A DNA stretch of 64,000 nucleotides from Ophiosphaerella korrae (lineage: Eukaryota; Ascomycota; Dothideomycetes; Pleosporales; Phaeosphaeriaceae), in assembly GCA_028456385.1 (NCBI GenBank), contig JALNQF010000029.1:248001-312000 (forward strand), read 5' to 3'. The translations under genes were made by a program, and so were the position numbers. Below are positions 34,883-46,922 of this stretch, piece after piece; position 1 is the stretch's first letter; each line of letters opens with the position of its first letter. Under the pieces are notes generated by a model, which was given only the letters and a program-made list of their open reading frames with translations, was not told the DNA's origin and searched no databases.

Positions 34883-36411
34883 ATGATGGCCGCTCCTCCC
34901 GAAGAGGCGACGCAGCTGAAGAACAAGGGCAATGAAGCGTTCAAGAACCAGGACTGGAATGGCGCCCTGGAGTTTTACACAAAAGCTATCGAATTATGGG
35001 ACAAAGAGCCCTCGTTTTACACCAACCGTGCACAGGTATGTGGCCGCTGCAATGACCCGTCAGCCTCCTTACCCCCGCCCTCTAGGCAAACATCAAGCTC
35101 GAGTCGTACGGCTATGCAGTGCAGGATGCCGACAAGGCCATCCAGTTGGACCCCAACAACGTCAAGGCCTACTACCGCCGCGCCACGGCCAACACGGCCA
35201 TCCTGAAGCATCGCGAAGCTTTGCGCGACTGGAAGCTCGTCATCAAGAAGGCGCCCGGCGATGCCAATGCAAGGCTGCGCATGACAGAATGTGAGAAGAT
35301 CATCAAGCGAGACGCCTTCCTCAAGGCCATCGAGGTTGAGGATGCGCCGTCGGCGGCAGAGGGCCTGGACATTGAGCACATGGCAGTCGACCCTTCCTAC
35401 GATGGCGCCAAGCTGGAGGACGGCATGACGCTGGAGTTCATTGACGACATGATTGAGCGGTTCAAGAACGGCAAGAAGCTGGCCAAGAAGTACGCTTTCC
35501 AGATTATACTGGCAGTCATGGAAATCATCAAGAAGGAGCCGACCATGGTTGAGTATGACGTTGAGGAGGGGCACGAGATCACCGTGTGTGGCGATACGCA
35601 CGGTAGGCTGAGATGAGAGTCCCTTTTGGTTGTCATTGCTAATATTGGTGCAGGACAGTTCTTCGACCTTCTCAACATCTTCAAGCTCGCTGGCAAACCC
35701 TCCGAAAAGCACTCCTTCCTCTTCAACGGCGACTTTGTCGACCGAGGGTCCTGGTCAACCGAGATTGCCTTGCTACTCTACGCTTACAAGTGGCTATACC
35801 CGGGCAAGTTCTTCCTCAACCGCGGCAACCACGAGACGGACGACATGAACAGAATGTATGGCTTCGAAGGAGAATGCAGGGCAAAGTACACGGAGCGCAT
35901 GTTTAAGTTATTTTCGGAATCATTCTCCATGCTTCCACTGGCAACCCTGATCGGCAAGAAATACTTCGTGCTACACGGTGGTCTGTTTTCAGACGATAAG
36001 ATCACACTAGACGACGTCAGGAAGCTCGATCGCTTCAAGCAACGGCAGCCTGGCCAGGCTGGTCTCATGATGGAAATGCTCTGGACTGACCCCCAAACAG
36101 CGCCAGGGCGAGGACCCAGCAAGCGCGGTGTTGGTCTGCAATTCGGCCCTGACGTCACCAAGCGATTTTGTGAGAACAACGGGCTTGAGGCAATCATCAG
36201 ATCACACGAAGTCCGCATGGATGGCTACGAAGTCGAGCATGACGGCCGTTGTATCACCGTCTTCTCTGCACCCAACTACTGTGACAGCACAAGTAACAAG
36301 GGTGCCTTCATCAAAATTGGGCCCGAGTACAAGCTCAAGTATACCAAGTTCGACGCAGTACCGCATCCCAACATCAAGCCCATGGCCTACGCGTCAAATG
36401 GCCTAATGTAG
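34883..36411 (+). CDS. ppt1: Serine/threonine protein phosphatase 5 (TPR-PP5, Ppt1)
   Basis: Exons 34883..35035, 35086..35602 and 35654..36411 give 475 residues (yeast Ppt1 513, human PP5 499). The N-terminus has TPR units starting ATQLKNKGNEAFKNQDW and DADKAIQLDPNNVKAYYRR, which bind Hsp90/Hsp70 tails. The PPP catalytic core has GDTHGQ (about 220-225), GDFVDRG (about 249-255), RGNHE (about 280-284), LHGGL and SAPNYCD, all metal-binding or catalytic motifs. The second intron splits the GDTHG motif; splicing restores it exactly. The role is dephosphorylating chaperone clients and Hsp90 co-chaperones in cytosol and nucleus. A second ATG lies directly after the first (34886), so the start is ambiguous by one residue. 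Confidence 0.96.
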
Positions 36412-37109
36412 AAACGCAGGTCGATCGTCAGTGAAAAATGATTCGCTTTGGATGGAGCGATGCATAGTCCGGTGTTCTTTGGCGCATCAGCATCGTGTGG
36501 ACTTTTGGGTTTTGCGTTGTGCTTGGATACAGCAAGGGAGGCATACAGGATCTTGTGTAGTATATACATTGGGCTTATGACACTGCGATGTAAGCGAAAA
36601 TATCCAAGCTGACTATTGGGTAATGCGTATGGCATATATCAGGGCTCTTGGTCAACCGGAAAAGTGGGATGTTGACTACTCCGATATAGCAGCCAGAAGA
36701 TACCCAAGCTCTCTAGAACTTTTCTCCAAGGTATCTATCAGTATGGGTAGAGGAATCTATGCTTCCTAATTAAATTATTCAGCAGTATACAATCTGTTGT
36801 ATATATCTGGCATTGACGTAAGGAGTGTGATTTTCCCACTTTTTCAGTTTACCAAGAGCAGGGGACGGTTGTGCGCCACATTTCGGTGTGGCATGTGTCA
36901 AATGCGTGGCCCCACGCGTTTCTGGGGTGGCGGCTGTAATCAAAACAATGGCAACACGCCCGGCTATCCGGTGGATGTCGATAACGCCACGGCCATCGGC
37001 ATATGACACCGCACACACTGCGCATTACGCAGCCGCCGCCCGTTGAGTTGCACGATTGTTGAACACTCGCATTAGCAATGTGACGGCCCGCAGTGTCCGC
37101 GAATCCATA
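36412..37109. other. Intergenic with two perfect short palindromes
   Basis: About 700 bases, probably phosphatase 3' UTR followed by the promoter of the next gene. Two inverted repeats stand out: GCGTGG-CC-CCACGC (36904-36917), overlapping an ACGCGT box, and CTGCG-CATTA-CGCAG (37018-37032). They could be regulator sites; no named factor is claimed. Confidence 0.4.
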
Positions 37110-38342
37110 ATGTCGCCATACCAACACATCTTCTCTACCAATGCAGTCCTCGGCGTCTGGCGCAACCTGCGCCATAATCGCGATCAGAACGACCTGCTTC
37201 TCACATTTCAGTACCAACCGGATGAGTTAAGGAGCAACGGGAGGCGACGCGAGAAGGGTCCTGCGCATGAGAGTGCCAGTGAGGTCTCAGATGGAAAGAC
37301 GATAGATGCAGGTGGGAAGAGCATAGGATTCGTGGTGCCATGGCGGTCGATGCAAGCACAAAGGACAGAATTACGAGCGAAAGAAAAGGAGCTTGCTGAA
37401 GCTTTGGTGGCGCTGGCTGGAGAAGTCGCATTTACTGGTACGAAATCAGTCCTCATGCATCAGTCTAGACGGCTGCACATGTCTGAAGCTCCATGCGAAA
37501 TGTTTGCTGACCACACTCTAGAACTTTCGCCTACTCTCCAATCTTCCCTCACCCAGAACCCACTCGTCCAGATCCGCCACCTGGCTGCCGGCCTCTCGCG
37601 ACAAATGTCCAGAACCGAGCTCCAGATGGTAGACAACGCGCCCTTCTCCACGGGCAAGAACCTATACACAGGCGGTGAAATCGCGCAAAAGTTTCTACCC
37701 ACCATACAGACACTATTCCACCAACAGCCCGTCCCACAACGCATGATATTCGAGCTCCTCCTCGAACTCAAAGACCTCATCTACCTGGCCCTATCCGGCT
37801 GCTCCAAACAAGTGCTAGAATGGGACCTCGACGGCTCCCCTATGGCTATCTTAGAAGACCTTGATGACGCCTTCGTAAAAGTTATAACGCCCGTCCCAAA
37901 AACCCAAGAACCACCACGCCGCCTCCCCTGCAAACCATCCACCCTATCCATCCAACGCCACCCACCACACCCACCCGCCCTTGAATCCCTCGAAACAACC
38001 GCCCAAGCACTCACCCAACTCCCCCTCCCCATCCCCGACTTCTGCGCTCACGCCATCATCACCTTGCGCCGTCTCGCCTCGCGCCCCGCCCTCGCCGATT
38101 TTGCAGCTGCTAAGACACGGCGTGACGCGCGCTGTGCCGAGTTTGCGCGCTGCATGAAGTGGGCGGGTGAGGCGTGGCGCGCAGCGGGTGGGTGTAGGAA
38201 GGGCTGTGTAGATGAGGATGGGGATGTGAAGGGTTTGCCGTCGTGGCATCGGGGGAGTAGGTGGTTTGATGAGGGTGGGAGTGGGACGTTTATGGTTGGT
38301 GGGGGGAGGGCGGAAGAGGGGATTGTGAGGGTTGCGAAATAG
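37110..38342 (+). CDS. Unrecognised protein, probably lineage-specific
   Basis: From the first ATG (37110, MSPYQHIFSTN) the frame is 410 residues with good fungal codon use. I do not recognise a domain. Visible features: a short charged N-terminal region, helical stretches (ELRAKEKELAEALVALAGEV; QRMIFELLLELKDLIYLAL), a Pro-rich linker (PHPPALE), then an Ala/Arg-rich helical part and a Gly-rich tail. There is no signal peptide or membrane segment. Codon and base use shift to C-rich after about 37900, then to G-rich after 38200, like low-complexity sequence drift. It could be a nuclear or cytosolic helical protein; no function is inferred. Confidence 0.65.
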   Translation: MSPYQHIFSTNAVLGVWRNLRHNRDQNDLLLTFQYQPDELRSNGRRREKGPAHESASEVSDGKTIDAGGKSIGFVVPWRSMQAQRTELRAKEKELAEALVALAGEVAFTGTKSVLMHQSRRLHMSEAPCEMFADHTLELSPTLQSSLTQNPLVQIRHLAAGLSRQMSRTELQMVDNAPFSTGKNLYTGGEIAQKFLPTIQTLFHQQPVPQRMIFELLLELKDLIYLALSGCSKQVLEWDLDGSPMAILEDLDDAFVKVITPVPKTQEPPRRLPCKPSTLSIQRHPPHPPALESLETTAQALTQLPLPIPDFCAHAIITLRRLASRPALADFAAAKTRRDARCAEFARCMKWAGEAWRAAGGCRKGCVDEDGDVKGLPSWHRGSRWFDEGGSGTFMVGGGRAEEGIVRVAK

Positions 38343-38735
38343 AGGTGGGGTTGGGGAGGCGTTTGGGCACTGTGAGATACCCTTTTTTATTGTGTTTTAG
38401 CATGCGTGTTGGTCTGTTCTAGTTTATATGATGGTGTTGCGAAGAGATGGTTTGTCTTTTGGGCTCGTGAGCATGTTGTTTGGTCTCGATTTGTTGTATC
38501 TGCTTGCTTGTCGGAGAAAAGTCAGAGACATGAACTTCGCTTCACAACGTAGGTCTCAGAAGTCCCCAAGGCAACCTTAGCCTCACAATCAAGACCTATC
38601 CTTTGTCTCAGACACTTTGAAAAAAAAATTATATATATTGACCCTTTAATATTCTCCCCAACACAGCATCAAACCAACCATCAATCCACTTTTCACTTTC
38701 ACAACAACGCTCTCAACACACCAATCACAATCACA
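38343..38735. promoter_or_regulatory. Intergenic; promoter of the RING-like gene with TATA-like element
   Basis: A TTATATATATTG element lies at about 38627-38640, roughly 100 bases before the ATG of the next gene. CAACA/CACAA-rich leader sequence follows. This is a classic spacing for a fungal core promoter. Confidence 0.5.
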
Positions 38736-39158
38736 ATGCCCAACCACCCAGACAACATACCATACCCCATCGCCCGTCGCAACGCCATCTCAGCAGATTG
38801 CATATTCTGCTTGACATCCCACTACTCCTGCACGCCGCACCACTCTGCTGTCCAACTCGCAGCAACAAAAAAATGCCAGTGCACATTCGGCCTCCCATGT
38901 ATCTTGGAACAGCTTCAATCAAACAAGGCGGGCGTAAATACTTGTCCCAGCTGCAAGACGGTATCAGCCAGATCTCACGATGCGCAAAACGGCCATGATA
39001 CAAACGACAAGAAAGAGGGCAACAATCAGGGCATGAACGCCCGGTGTGGACGGACTGAGCGGGAGTACGCATGGCAGCGGTCTCAGAGGGAGGGCGCGCC
39101 TTCGCCGGAGTTTAGACATGGTGAAGGAAGGGTGAGGACTGGGCAGGGCCGACGCTAG
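38736..39158 (+). CDS. Small RING-like zinc-binding protein
   Basis: A single-exon frame of 140 residues. The N-terminal half has a cysteine/histidine pattern: CIFC, then CTPHH, KCQCTFGLPC and CPSC. It recalls a variant RING or RING-like treble-clef fold, with LPCILEQLQ occupying the helix before the last CPSC pair. The C-terminal half is hydrophilic, rich in Arg, Glu and Asn, and disordered. A role in ubiquitin ligation is possible but not shown; the classical spacing is not fully met. A TATA-like element lies upstream. It is not a member of any named family I can recall. Confidence 0.65.
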   Translation: MPNHPDNIPYPIARRNAISADCIFCLTSHYSCTPHHSAVQLAATKKCQCTFGLPCILEQLQSNKAGVNTCPSCKTVSARSHDAQNGHDTNDKKEGNNQGMNARCGRTEREYAWQRSQREGAPSPEFRHGEGRVRTGQGRR

Positions 39159-39746
39159 ATTGATCGCGACATGACGCCGTCTTCGACATGTTGATCCTCG
39201 GCAAAAGCATGTGTCTTTGCTTCAAGATAGTCGCCCACTTTTGTCTCTAGAGCCTTTGGGGTACAGCCGGGGACTTTGTGGCTTGCTACCCGTGAGTATC
39301 GCGTACCAGGGTACGCGTAACTGGAAATCCCCAGGGGTAAATGGGCCATTTACTACTGGAGTAGCTTGTGTTGAGAGCATAGAATATGGTTCCGAAGCGT
39401 CAATGTAGTAGAGTGTGAGATGGGGATGCGCAGTTGGTGGAGATAAGGGGTGTGGAGGGGTGTATTGGGAAGTGAGGAAGGATGGAGGGAGGGAGGAGGA
39501 TGATTGCCACTAGAACGCCGATTACATGACACCTAAATGCTATACCAAATCAAACTCTCGCTCGTTGGTAGTCTCTCCAGACTGGAAATACTCTCCATGC
39601 ATGACTCCGTGAACATATGCGCACATCCTAGGGGTGTGCATCTATTTTCCGTCTCCCTCAAAACGAACAGCATGTCTGCGCCAAATAGAATGACAACAAG
39701 GCCACCTCTTCTCAATTAGTAGGGACCTAATCCAATCCCATTGTTT
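39159..39746. other. Intergenic; nothing recognised
   Basis: About 590 bases with only short chance frames on both strands. A purine-rich stretch (GGAGGGAGG) lies near 39480-39500. Confidence 0.4.
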
Positions 39747-40202
39747 TCAGTGATGAAGAATCGAATATTTCAATAAATGATACCCGAAAGAACAATCAGG
39801 CTTGAAACTGGGAGGCAGAAGTGAACGTTGGCGTTGGCGATATACTTTGTAAATTTCCCCGTACAATTTCAGTGCTAAACACTTTAGGCCTGGGCGATGC
39901 ACATTTCCAGAGAGTGATCGATCAGTGACAACAGTTCGCCACAGAGCATCCGACCGACTCGGATGAAGCTTATGGAGCTGCGATGAAGGGTTTTTGTTGA
40001 TGGCCTCATCAAAAGAAAGTGCCTCGTAGCTTGTAGTATTTGTACCACTAAGGATTAATCTGCATTGTATATCATCGAGAGGTTTGCCCGGAAGGAGGCA
40101 CAACAGTCGAATCTTTCGCGTGTCAAGTGTGTCATAAATGACATTTTGTGCTTCGAACATATCCATGCTTGAGAGCGACAGGATTCTAAGGCGACTTTCC
40201 AC
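39747..40202 (-). pseudogene. Second HET-domain gene fragment
   Basis: A 151-codon frame contains IYDTLDTRKIRLLCLLPGKP, then DDIQCRLI and SYEALSF. This is the start of a HET domain, where proteins normally read IRLLxLxPG..IxCxL..YEALSYxWG. After SYEALSF the sequence jumps directly to HKLHPSRSDALWRTVVTDR, a segment normally found several hundred residues later. About the whole catalytic-like core has therefore been deleted. It is a relic and unlikely to be functional. It lies just downstream of the ABC transporter on the same strand. Confidence 0.7.
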
Positions 40203-40494
40203 AAGTTATTTGAGTAAATAGCTAGTTGGTTATGTCCACAAGGCTGGGGGAGATACCTAAATAAGCGCCGAGGTTGCCAAGGCCAAATACATGTGCATAC
40301 CTAAGACTGATGATATGTTGGTACTAGCTGTGGAATGTGAAATTAACTTTTTTTTCCGGATTGTTTCGACACTTGAAAGATAATCTCACTGACGATGCAG
40401 AACTAGGCTCGCTGAAAATACATGTTGAGAAATAGAACAACGACTGGACTACTTGCTTGGGCAGATGTAGTCTGTTCCGCAAGTGAAAATGCCT
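40203..40494. other. Short intergenic
   Basis: About 290 bases between the ABC transporter stop and the HET relic; no feature is seen. Confidence 0.4.
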
Positions 40495-43400
40495 TCACTG
40501 GAACCTCTCAACAACATCTTCGTCACCATACCGCTTTACAATACCCTCAAATACTTCATCCAATGTTGCCTTCCCCACACTGTAATACTCAACACCTAAA
40601 TCTGCTTTCACCTCTTCCAATAGCTTGATCAAGCTTACGATATCATGTCCATCAGCTGGGACTTCGAATCGTAGCTGTCCGCCCTGAGTTTCGCGGCTTA
40701 TCCTCGCTTCTGAGAACGTTTCTTCTACCCACAATCGCATAGCATGCAATTCCTGGGCCGTGGTTCGCGGTGCAGACGCGGACACGAGATGAATGTGAAA
40801 CTGTGTACCTGCGCGACGCTTCAAGTCTTCTCGTTCACCTAGCGCAAGCATGCGCGAACTCACAATTCCAATACGGTCAGCAAGCGCATCTGCTTCTTCC
40901 ATGCTATGAGTAGTAAGTACTACTGCTCTTCCCTTTGCAATGGTTTGTAAGCATCGCCACAAAGTCCGCTTCGCATTCGCATCAAGCGCAGAACTAGGTT
41001 CGTCAAGCACAAGAACATGAGGGTTGCCGACCAGAGCAACAGCGAGACTGAGTTTACGCTTTGTGCCGCCAGAGAGTTTCTGAGCAAGTTGATTTTCCCA
41101 ATCTGAGATACCGCAAGCAGCGATGACGGTTGAGACGTTATGCTCGATGTCGCGCACGCCTCGTATTTTAGCAAAGAAGCAAAGTGTTTCTCGTACAGTG
41201 AGCACGTCAGCGGAGTCGAACTGTGGACATACGCCCAAGCTTGATCGTGCTGCTACAGCTTGGGTTAGGATTGAGTGCCCAGCTATATCAATCTCGGATA
41301 CAGAAGTCGAAGGCTTCAAGTCTCCGCGGATCATAGATATGATGGTCGATTTCCCTGCACCATTGGGACCAAGTAAAGCGAAGATCTCGGATCGTTGGAC
41401 ACCGAAGGTGACTTTATCGACTGCAAGATTTTTGCCGAATGTTTTAGTGACAGAGGATATGCGGAGATTTGTGGTAGGCGAGTGCATGCGTTTACGCTCT
41501 GCCATGACGTCAGTCGATGTGTCTGTAGCTTCGGCATCGTTTGTGCTTGAATTGCGAGAGTGCCATAATGGAGTAAAAAAGCCACTATCCCACCAAAGCA
41601 ATAGCGCAAATAGGAATATGGCTTGGAGAACAAGATACAAGATTGGACCACCATAAAGATAAATAGATCCAAGGCTCCGACCGTTGCACATTAGACTCAT
41701 TTGTTGAAGTCCAATAAAGAGAGTCCTCTCCAGACTGACGACAGGGGAGATTATACCGAGGCCGAAGAATAACGCATTCATAACTCTTTCCAAGTCTTGA
41801 TAAGGAATTGTGGACTGCACTCCGATAATGCCACCAAAGTAAGCAAAATAAAACACTACCTGACCTAAGGCCATTATGAACCAAGCAGTTACTGCTGTCC
41901 TTGCGAACATGGAGATGATGTAGCTTAGGAGCGCGCATACGATTCCATATAGCAGAAGAATTAAGAAAACGAGGCCGAGGCCATGCCATATAGGAGTTGA
42001 GATAGATAGTAGGGCTGTCGCGATAACACTGATGACAAGAATGAATATGCCGTCAAAAGAGAGATGGGATAGCCAAAGCGGTATAGGGCGAATACCGTTT
42101 GAGTATTGCATTGAGCGCACGTTCGATATGCGCTCATTCGTAGGATACAATGCGAAGAAAACCGGATAACTGTACCAAGTGAGCCACACGATAATTTCTG
42201 AAGAATGTGTTTTCTTACCACGACATGATCAATCCATAGTAAATGATGAACATCAAAGGTTTCACATCGATGAGTGACGGCATCTTCGTATGTGCAAAGG
42301 GATAGTATGAGGTGGAAATTGGTACTCCACCTGTCATGATGTTGTAGATGTTCAGCATCTGGTTGGAAGAGTCAACGCGACGAGCGTTTACCAACAAAGT
42401 TGGCGTGGTGCTTTCGTCGCCCATCCAGATACCTCCGTTTATAGTGGTAAGTGGCGATATTTCCCTGGCATACGATGTATATTCTACCTCCAATGCCTTC
42501 CAGTTGTTGCGAATAGTTTTTTGGAAATCACCGTAGGAATTGACTATTAGCATCTGATCTTGGATCTCGCTGCCATTGTTGTATCCAGATATATAGGTTC
42601 TCGTGTAGCTCCGCGTGTAATTGGTACCGTAAACGCGAGCCACCAGGTCTAGTTGCTTTTCGTCTAGTTTGCTCGCTGGACCGAAGACATACTTTTGCCG
42701 GGCTAGATCTGATGTTGTGTATTTAGCATTGTTCGCAGAGTATATGGTACCAAAATCATTGCGATACGAGTAATCGTAGATGAGATCGGCCGGCTGAGGG
42801 CACTTCATTGGTTCAGTGACAGACTTAATCAGGAGTGGCGCAACACCCGCACCTGCGATGGCAAAGGCTACGGCGACGAAGTATGGGACCCAGCGGCGTT
42901 TTAGAATTTGGAAACGCTTGCTTAACAAGATCCACCACTGTTTGTAGGCAGAGATGGGCTTGCCTTCTGTTAGCTCGTAATCATTTTTACTAACATTGAT
43001 AACCGCTTGCGAAACCTTTGCATTGATTGATTTCTCGTGGTCGGAACTTTCCTCAACTGGATGCATTGCCTCGCCAGTGACTTTGATAAACAGTTCTTCC
43101 ATGGTCGGCCCAGAGAGCTGGTAGTCACGAAGATCGTGTTTCTCTAGTTCTTTTACAAGCTCAGTGACAAGCGCAGCCGTTGCAACCCGGTAGACAGTTT
43201 GATGACGTGATTGCTCTCGCTGTATAGGTCCTGATATCTGCGGGTTGGCATCTGAATGATGTGGCAACTTGATTGTGTATCCGTCTCCATAGCTGTGTTT
43301 GAGTGAAGCAGAACTACCCGAAGCACGAAGAGAGCCTTTATACATGATAGCAATGTCGTCAGCCAAAAAGTCAGCTTCGTCTAGGTAGTGAGTAGTCAGA

Positions 43401-45591
43401 ATAATTGTTCTTCGGCCGCGTTCGGCTAACAGAATCTCCCAGATTCGTCGACGAGAAATTGGGTCAAGACCGGTGGACACTTCATCCACGCAGCAAACGG
43501 CACTGCCGCCTACATGGGAAACCCCTGTTAGTGTTTGATATAAAACTAGCCTCTTGAAACTTTGACTTACCGGCAAACATGATAGCCATTTGCAACTTTC
43601 TCTTCTGACCTCCAGACAATGTTTTGGCTTTCTTCTTGAGCTTTTTGAGGAGATCAACGCCTTTCGCAAGTTCATTCACTACTTCGTTATTGACTGTCGA
43701 TAGGCATTTTAAGTTGCTGAAAATTTGAATATGTTCTTTCACAGTGAGATCTGGCCTGGAAACAAATTAGCATGTTCACATGCTTTTTATTACCGTAACT
43801 AACCATATAACATTATGTTGTGGGGCATAACCCAACCCACCTATCGGATCAATGGTGATACTGCCCGAGGTGACCCTTTGATCTCCAGCAATGCAATTCA
43901 ATGTTGTGCTTTTTCCACTGCCGTTCGGGCCGAGCAAGCATAGAATTTGACCAGAGTATGCATGAAGATCAATGCTTTTGACCGCATGTACATCCTGCCT
44001 ACGTTTGAATATCTTGGAAAATTTACCTGGATAATACCTGGACAAAGTCAGTGGCTCCTCATTTCTTGATAAAATAATGAAAATGTCAACCCACGTTTTA
44101 CTGAATCCAGAAAGAGTGACAGTGGGGTCATGAGGAGTTTTCGGCTTTTCAAACCTCCTATGCTTAGATGCAGTTGAATGCATAACGTGCTCAACCGCAA
44201 ATGCCAGTAAAGGAAAGAGTAGCAGGTGAGCAACAGCTATGGCCCAGTGGAAGTAAAGTGGCATGCGAAAACTACCAAATGTCTGTCCTGGTTCATATGC
44301 CGACCTTGACATCGAGGCTTGTTTGTTCTGCTGTTCGAATGTCGCATGACCAGTAACGTAATATGTGAAATTTGCCAAGGGGAAAATGACGCTGAGAACG
44401 GCGCTAATAACTTTCGTTTGATCGAACAGCACAACCGGGAGGATTGCACCAACAACTGTAATGACAATCATAATTGAACCGCTCAACTGCGCTTTGCGGA
44501 AGAATGACGCCCCAAAGAGCGAAAACGAAGTCAGGGCGAGACCAGAGAGGATTACAAAGCCAACAGGAAGGTTTCGCGAAGTCTTTGGAAAGCACACAAG
44601 TGATATGACCAGACCGACAGTAAGCCAGCTTGGGAAATATACCAGAGCGAAGGAGATCCACGATGAGATCTGCCGCACTAGACGACCTCGCACACTGGAA
44701 CCACCCGAGATCATGGTATCAATAAGACCAGCCATGCCCAATTCTCTTTCGCGAGCAATAAAGGATGTCATATGATAGACAAGCTCCATCATTGTGAAAG
44801 CGAACACAGGCCCAAAGGCGTAGATGCAATACATCAAATAATTTGATGTCCTTGACTGATCAAGCGCGGATTGGTCCTGATCTGTGTAAAGAATCACTTC
44901 CATCTTTTCTGGAATCTTGGATGCAGCATTTGAGTCCGAACGTTTGATAATCTCCCCTTCCAAAGCACGCTGTAGTGGTAGAAGATCAACCTCAGGTCCG
45001 TTATTACTGCGAGTGATATCTGCAGTACCAGCCCAGACGGCGCCTTGCCCTCGAATGGTATAGTTCCACACTCCTTGAGAAGACTCATTGGTGCCTTGAG
45101 TAGGGCTGGAGTAGAATATAACAGCACCATAACAAGGTGACACGCCTCTTTCATCATTCCGGCAATCTTGGGCAAGTGCCCAGCTGTCGTTGTAGTATTT
45201 CGCTATTTTTCCTGCATCTTGAATTTGCTGCGAGAGCGATCTGATAACTGCCGCCACATCGCCGTTGGTCATTCCATTATTGATGAAGCCAACAATATTC
45301 TGGCCCCCACTCGCTGCGAGGCCTTCCTTGAATGAACGTATCTTTGATTGATTAGTACGCGAATATACGAGAGCTCACGTCCTCCAAAGAAATTCATAGA
45401 CTTACATTATGGGCAGAGGATATGCCCCAGTGTTGTGGCGAAGAGAAGAAATTCTTGCTGTATCCTACGACGAGAATGATGACAAGGGGTAGAGCAAATG
45501 CGCGAACAAATGTAGAGATAGGCCTTCGAATGCAGAGTAGAAGTAGATTCTTACGGGTCAACGCCCAGATCTGCCTCAAGAGTAGACTCAT
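40495..45591 (-). CDS. Full-length ABCA-type lipid/ABC transporter
   Basis: Five exons (45591..45406, 45341..43804, 43755..43571, 43509..42219, 42169..40495) join in frame to 1624 residues; introns are 48-64 bases with GT-AG ends. The layout is TMD-NBD-TMD-NBD. A first helix lies in TFVRAFALPLVIILVVGY, followed by a large glycosylated loop. A helix bundle follows, then NBD1 with Walker A GPNGSGKST (about 532), signature LSGGQKRKL and VDEVSTGLDP. The second TMD has another large loop (NYTRSYTRTY), and NBD2 has GPNGAGKST (about 1330), LSGGTKRKL and LDEPSSALDA. ABCA proteins typically move lipids across membranes; in filamentous fungi their substrates are largely unknown. NBD2 has Thr in the signature (LSGGT) and Ser-Ser in the D-loop region, small departures from consensus. 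The gene is intact despite sitting next to relics. Confidence 0.95.
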
Positions 45592-46922
45592 AGAGCTGAC
45601 CCAGCCAGGGTGGGAACGAAAGAAGATTGGGAAGAATTAGGTCAGCGCTTCAAATAAGTTGTGTCTTTACAAGGGCATCAACCGTGGCATTTGACCTTGA
45701 TTGGGAAAGAACGAAAGTAATAAATGCAATCAAACGAACAATCCATCCCTAGAGGTATGCCATGTTGATAGCTGACGATGTAGCGAGGCGGAGCTTTGCG
45801 CCTGGCGAACGGCATCAAGGCTTGAGTGGACATCGTTTCACTCGTTGCCTGAAGCATGGGATCGGCATGCATGATCTCGTATTAATGCCCATCATATAAC
45901 AAAGAGAATATCAGCACATCAGGCCGCCAATTAATGATTGGTGTAAAAGTAGTGATACGACCCGTAGAAATGGCCCAAATTGCCGAGGATGAGGCTGAGC
46001 ATGGTTCCCTGCGCCTTTCCTGCTTTGAGGCCGGACCGAGCAGTTCAAATGGAGACACAGGGTTGGTTTATTCACGAAGACAAAATCGGTAAGTCATAAC
46101 AACTTCGCATGGATACTAGAACCCTCATGGATGGAACATGTAGACGTGAGATGCGCTGCGCAGTGCTATGCCAATTTAGGAATCTATTAAACACCATTAC
46201 TAAAAGTTAGCTAGACTATAAAGGTGATAGTCCATACTCGATTTGGGCTTTGGTAAAAGCATCTTTTGGCACACATACTGAAGATCTCTTGTCAAGCCGT
46301 AGATCATACACGCCTTGTGATTTCCTTTTATCTCCGACAGGAAATCCTTCAATGGAAGATTAGATGCTAATAATAATTGCCGAGGATTGCTTGCCGAGTC
46401 CCACCCAACGGCACTCAGCCACCCAGATATCACAAAGCTACATTTAACCGTCAAGAATCTACAACCTTAGTCAAAATAGCGATTGATGGGAACCCGGAAC
46501 TTTGATCCCAAGGCAGTCGTATACCTCGAATAAGCATCTGTAGCTTAGCCGCCACCAGGACCATACGGTAACTATTATGACCCTAGTGGACCCGAGTACA
46601 AAAGGGGTGGCCGCATCCAATCCTGCGTCGCCAGACCTATACTTCACATACGCGTTCAATAAAGGCGCAGGTACCTCAGGCCGCAAAGGCAGCTCCATTT
46701 GGGTTTCAGTCGATTCCTGTGATACCATCGCTTGTTCATCGACGTGAACAGACATTCGAAATACTCTGTCCAAAGGCACTGGCGTGGAAAAGCCACAGAT
46801 CTATTATGTATCTACCACGTATGCTGCCATTAGTATGTTCTTATTCATGATACTTGAAGACTTAACAATGTCCCACCCATCCAAAGTAACTAATGGCTCA
46901 AACTTAATGAAATCCCACCTGT
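45592..46922. other. Intergenic with weak minus-strand frames
   Basis: About 1.3 kb containing the ABC transporter promoter. Frames at 46779..46471 (102 codons) and 46454..46200 (84 codons) are on the minus strand and might be pieces of one decayed gene, but I see no family motif. No RNA gene or repeat is seen. Confidence 0.4.

Noticed and set aside
44047..44100. Intron inside the ABC transporter second exon (GTTGAC..CAG)
   Set aside because: Its 53-base length would shift the frame into a stop, while reading through keeps the frame open.
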